A stretch of 9,625 bases of DNA from Candidatus Atribacter fermentans (GTDB lineage Bacteria > Atribacterota > Atribacteria > Atribacterales > Atribacteraceae): the NCBI GenBank assembly GCA_012517485.1, contig JAAYUT010000340.1, positions 1 through 9,625 of the forward strand, in the 5' to 3' direction. Made by a program: the position numbers and the translations under genes. The notes below the pieces were generated by a model. The model was not told where the DNA came from, did not search any database, and saw nothing but the letters and a program-made list of their open reading frames with translations. Positions 6,650-9,625 of the stretch are shown here, one piece after another. Every line of letters begins with the position of its first letter. Position 1 is the stretch's first letter.

Positions 6650-9103
6650 ATGGATACCGATTTAGAATTAAAACCCGAACAACTCCGATGGTACTGTGAA
6701 TCAGAAAGCTTAGGCTTTAAAAATACTTCAGAATTATGTTCATTTAATGAATTTATTGGTCAGGAAAGAGCGATTCGTTCGATCGAATTTGGTTTGGATT
6801 TAGAAAGACCTGGATACAATTTATTTTTAACTGGTCTAACAGGAACTGGACGGGTTGGGGCTATCAGATATTGCATCACAAAAAAGCTAAAGAATCAACA
6901 AGCCAAGGGAATTCTTCCAGAGCTTTCTGATTGGTGTTATATTTTTAACTTTGACAGTCCCGATCGACCACGAGTTTTGAAAATTCAAGCTGGAGAGGGC
7001 AAAAAATTATCTTTACGCTTGGAAAACCTTTTAAAGAATATTAAAGAGATCCTTCCCAAAGCTTTTGCTGGAGATGAGTACAAAAATCAGAAACAAATCT
7101 TGATTGATGAGGAACAAAGAAAGAATCGGCAAATCATTCAAGAACTGGAACGAATGGCTCTCCAGGAAAATTTTGCTTTTCGTATGACTTCCATGGGACC
7201 AATCTTGGTTCCATTGGTCGAGGGAAAACCGATGACACAAGAGCAATATATTGCATTATCTGATACCGAAAAAGAAACCATCGAAGATAGACGTCGAACG
7301 CTCTTAAATGAAATTAACAATTATTTCGAAAAAATTCATGAGTTGGAAATAGAGCTTAAAAATAAAATATCTGATTTAGATAATCGTATTGCTGATTTTG
7401 CCATTACCCCCCTTTTTAAGGAATGTATCAAACCATATGAAAACCAAACAGAAATCGTTCAATTTCTTGAATTTCTAAAAAAATATACTCTCACATATCT
7501 CCAATATTTTCGAGATTCCCAGGAAACAACCACAACTCCCCAGCTTCTTCCCTTTCAAAGATTACAAGATCCCTTTTTACCCTTTAAGATTAATATTTTG
7601 GTTGATAATTCTGATAAGAATGAGCCACCAGTCATTTTTGAATCCCACCCCAATTGGACGAACCTCTTTGGTCGAATAGAACGAAAGGCAATGATGGGGA
7701 CTTATTATAGCGATCATACTATGCTTAAACCAGGATCACTTCATTTAGCAAATAGTGGATATCTTATCGTGTATTTCCGTGATCTTGTTATGAATCCCGG
7801 AGTATGGGAAGGCTTGAAAAGAGCTCTGAAAAATCAGGAAATTAAAATTGAAGATCCTTGGGAACAATATGGATTAGTAGCACCCCAGGGTTTAACTCCA
7901 GAGCCTCTTCCATTTCATGCAAAAGTTATCTTGGTTGGAGATGATATGATTTATCGATTATTGACCATTTATGATGAAGACTTTAAAGATTTATTTAAAG
8001 TAAAAGCCGATTTTGATTTCCAATTAGATAAAAATGATAATGTTATTCATTCTTTTGCTTGTTATGTAAAGAAAATTTGTGATAATGAAAATCTTCTTCC
8101 TTTTGAAAATTCTGGGATTGCCCGTCTTTTGGAACATGCCTCACAAAGAGTCTCTCATAAGGATAAATTGGTATCCCAATTTGGTTATCTTAAGGATATT
8201 GTGGTTGAGTCTGATCATTGGGCTAGACAAGATCATTCTGAGAACGTTACTCGGAGTCATGTCGAACGAGCTTTAAAAGAAAGAAAGGTCCGACATAACC
8301 AAATCGAGGATAAAATTCAAGAATTGATTAATCAAGGTATAGTTTTAATCGATATTGAAAATGAAGTTATTGGTCAGATCAATGGAATGTCAGTTTATGA
8401 ATTAGGTGATTATAGTTTTGGGAAACCTTCAAGAATAACCGTAAGGACTTATTTGGGTCGGCAAGGTTTAATAAATATTGAACGTGAATCTCGGATGAGT
8501 GGAAAAATTTTTGATAAGGGAATATTAATTATAAGTGGATATTTAGGTCATACTTTTGCCCAAGATAAGCCGCTTTCGATGTCAGCCAGTATCTGCTTTG
8601 AACAATCCTATGAAGGAGTTGAGGGAGATAGTGCTTCATTAGCAGAAACATGTGCTATTCTTTCAAGTCTTGGTGAAATCCCTATTCGACAATATATTGC
8701 TGTAACTGGTTCTATTAATCAAAAAGGAGAAGTTCAGGCTATTGGAGGTGTGAACCAAAAAATTGAAGGTTTTTTCCAATTATGTAAAAATCGAGGATTA
8801 ACTTCGAAACAGGGAGTCATTATTCCCGCTAGTAATGTTCAAAATCTTATGTTAGATGATGAAATTGTTCAGGCAGTTCGGGATGGCCTTTTTCATATTT
8901 ACGCAGTCAAAACTGTTGATGAAGCCATAGAAATTCTTACTGGAATGAAAGCGGGAAAAATTCTTGATGATGGGACTTATGAATCCGGAACTATTAAAGC
9001 ACAGGTGGATGAAAAAATTAGAATAGCGAATGAAAAATTGAAAAAGATTTCTGAAACGAAGGAAGATGAGAAAAAGAATTTATCAAATACTATGAATCAA
9101 TGA
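6650..9103 (+). CDS. Lon-family protease with degenerate ATPase domain (LonC-like)
   Basis: This 817-residue protein is a Lon-like serine protease with an N-terminal AAA-like module (AAA_32 family), an inserted helical/coiled-coil region (about 145-285), the rest of the AAA fold and a C-terminal Lon proteolytic domain (about 570-765). The Ser-Lys dyad is intact: Ser661 in GDSAS and Lys704 in GGVNQK, 43 residues apart as in E. coli Lon (S679/K722). The nucleotide site is unusual: the P-loop position reads GLTGTGRV (62-69), with Arg for the invariant Lys and Val for Ser/Thr, and the Walker B region (GYLIVYFRD, 370-378) lacks the DE pair. LonC of Meiothermus is a known ATP-independent relative. 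There is no signal peptide or membrane anchor, unlike archaeal LonB. A charged Lys/Glu-rich tail ends the protein. GAGGGAG (6639-6645) lies four bases before the ATG. The gene appears monocistronic; no strong promoter is visible in 6433-6649. Confidence 0.88.
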   Translation: MDTDLELKPEQLRWYCESESLGFKNTSELCSFNEFIGQERAIRSIEFGLDLERPGYNLFLTGLTGTGRVGAIRYCITKKLKNQQAKGILPELSDWCYIFNFDSPDRPRVLKIQAGEGKKLSLRLENLLKNIKEILPKAFAGDEYKNQKQILIDEEQRKNRQIIQELERMALQENFAFRMTSMGPILVPLVEGKPMTQEQYIALSDTEKETIEDRRRTLLNEINNYFEKIHELEIELKNKISDLDNRIADFAITPLFKECIKPYENQTEIVQFLEFLKKYTLTYLQYFRDSQETTTTPQLLPFQRLQDPFLPFKINILVDNSDKNEPPVIFESHPNWTNLFGRIERKAMMGTYYSDHTMLKPGSLHLANSGYLIVYFRDLVMNPGVWEGLKRALKNQEIKIEDPWEQYGLVAPQGLTPEPLPFHAKVILVGDDMIYRLLTIYDEDFKDLFKVKADFDFQLDKNDNVIHSFACYVKKICDNENLLPFENSGIARLLEHASQRVSHKDKLVSQFGYLKDIVVESDHWARQDHSENVTRSHVERALKERKVRHNQIEDKIQELINQGIVLIDIENEVIGQINGMSVYELGDYSFGKPSRITVRTYLGRQGLINIERESRMSGKIFDKGILIISGYLGHTFAQDKPLSMSASICFEQSYEGVEGDSASLAETCAILSSLGEIPIRQYIAVTGSINQKGEVQAIGGVNQKIEGFFQLCKNRGLTSKQGVIIPASNVQNLMLDDEIVQAVRDGLFHIYAVKTVDEAIEILTGMKAGKILDDGTYESGTIKAQVDEKIRIANEKLKKISETKEDEKKNLSNTMNQ

Positions 9104-9495
9104 TGAACATTTAAAATAAATCAAAAAGTCCATTTTCATTGAGATAATGAATACATTGATTGATTGTTTTATCTATTTTTAAGAGGCGTATTCGATGCGA
9201 ACTTGTTTTAACTTGGAGCTAGACTCTCATGCTGCATAGCAGCACCAATCAATGATGAAACTATATATCTCAATCCGTCATCGTGAGGAGCGTCTTGGGC
9301 GACCTGGCAATCTTATTAATTCTTTTTTAAATTAGGAAAAGATGAGATCCTCACGCGGAAAAGCACCGCTCAGGATGACAGCATTGTGTGTATATGGTGA
9401 ATTATATTTTCAGGAAAGAAAAAATAATAAGATTTTTGCTGCTTCAAAATCCAAAGTGATGAATGAAGATAAATCTTCTCTTTAAATTCCATTTT
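9104..9495. other. Gene-free intergenic region after the Lon-like gene
   Basis: Apart from the repeat at 9273-9381 I see no gene here. Two small hairpins occur: TTCATT/AATGAA (9135-9151) and GCTGC/GCAGC (9231-9243). Neither has a following T-run, so neither is a convincing terminator. Two genes converge on this stretch, which would suit a bidirectional terminator, but none is clear. Confidence 0.5.
9273..9381. repeat. Degenerate copy of the inverted-repeat element
   Basis: The left arm begins CCGTCATCGTGAGGAGCG and runs to GGCAATCTTA (9306-9315). The right arm runs GATGAGATCCTCACGCGG to CTCAGGATGAC (9370-9380). GTCATCGTGAG and the reverse complement of CTCAGGATGAC differ at one base. The arms resemble those of the element at 108-290 (GTCATTGCGAG, GGCAATCTCA), so this is a shorter, diverged relative, with about 25 bases between arms. 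No transposase or coding frame accompanies it. Confidence 0.65.
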
Positions 9496-9625
9496 TTAGC
9501 TTGTTCTTTTTTGGGAATAAAAAATTGTTACTAAAGCTATGATAATACCCAGAATAATTATAAAGAGAATTCTTTCATTGGGATTGGATATCAATTGATA
9601 AAGATACCCACCGGGTTTATTTTGA
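9496..9625 (-). CDS. C-terminal fragment of a membrane protein, cut by the window edge
   Basis: Reading the minus strand from the right edge, a frame stays open for 42 residues to a TAA at 9496-9498. It gives QNKPGGYLYQLISNPNERIL, then a strongly hydrophobic helix (FIIILGIIIALVTIFY) and a basic tail ending SQKRTS. A single C-terminal membrane helix with positive charges after it suggests an anchor with a cytoplasmic tail. The start and most of the protein lie outside the window, so the family cannot be named. The gene converges on the Lon-like gene. The frame is short, and hydrophobic frames arise by chance in AT-rich DNA, so it remains tentative. Confidence 0.5.
   Translation of the reverse strand, partial: QNKPGGYLYQLISNPNERILFIIILGIIIALVTIFYSQKRTS

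Noticed and set aside
8079..8276. Plus-strand 65-codon frame within the Lon-like gene
   Set aside because: Alternative-frame shadow of the large gene without ribosome site or recognisable motifs.
9231..9243. GCTGC-ATA-GCAGC hairpin as terminator
   Set aside because: Short perfect stem but no T-tract follows, so it is not a rho-independent terminator.

Overview
The window is AT-rich bacterial DNA with tight operons, clear Shine-Dalgarno sites and sigma70-type promoters. A T-box riboswitch and an anaerobe-type homocysteine gene set (COG1900, NIL/ferredoxin, COG2122) point to a strictly anaerobic, low-GC bacterium. Firmicutes or another anaerobic phylum such as Atribacterota is possible, but the sequence alone does not fix the lineage.

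Layout. Bases 1-430 are a gene-free patch of GC-richer intergenic repeats arranged as nested inverted repeats. An AT-rich stretch follows and ends in a strong promoter (650-678). This drives a three-gene carbohydrate-type ABC importer: ATPase (721-1509), permease (1506-2534) and a secreted binding protein (2662-3651), closed by a hairpin terminator near 3660-3692. Next comes a perfect-consensus promoter (3735-3763), a complete T-box leader (about 3779-4026) and a three-gene operon (4055-6432). That operon encodes a COG1900 homocysteine-biosynthesis protein, a NIL-domain two-cluster ferredoxin and a COG2122/UPF0280 ApbE-like protein. Then a lone large gene (6650-9103) encodes a Lon-family protease with a degenerate ATPase module. 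The right end is gene-poor, with a degenerate copy of the left-end repeat. The last 130 bases hold the C-terminus of a minus-strand gene with a membrane helix.

How the genes work together. The most informative unit is the T-box operon. The leader's specifier position reads ATG (methionine), and its T-box bulge would accept a tRNA with discriminator base A. Uncharged tRNA-Met should therefore switch on COG1900, NIL/Fer and COG2122, the set known from methanogens to make homocysteine from aspartate semialdehyde and sulfide. Homocysteine is the direct precursor of methionine, so the RNA switch independently supports this function in a bacterium. The ABC importer and the Lon-like protease look like separate transcription units with no evident link to methionine.
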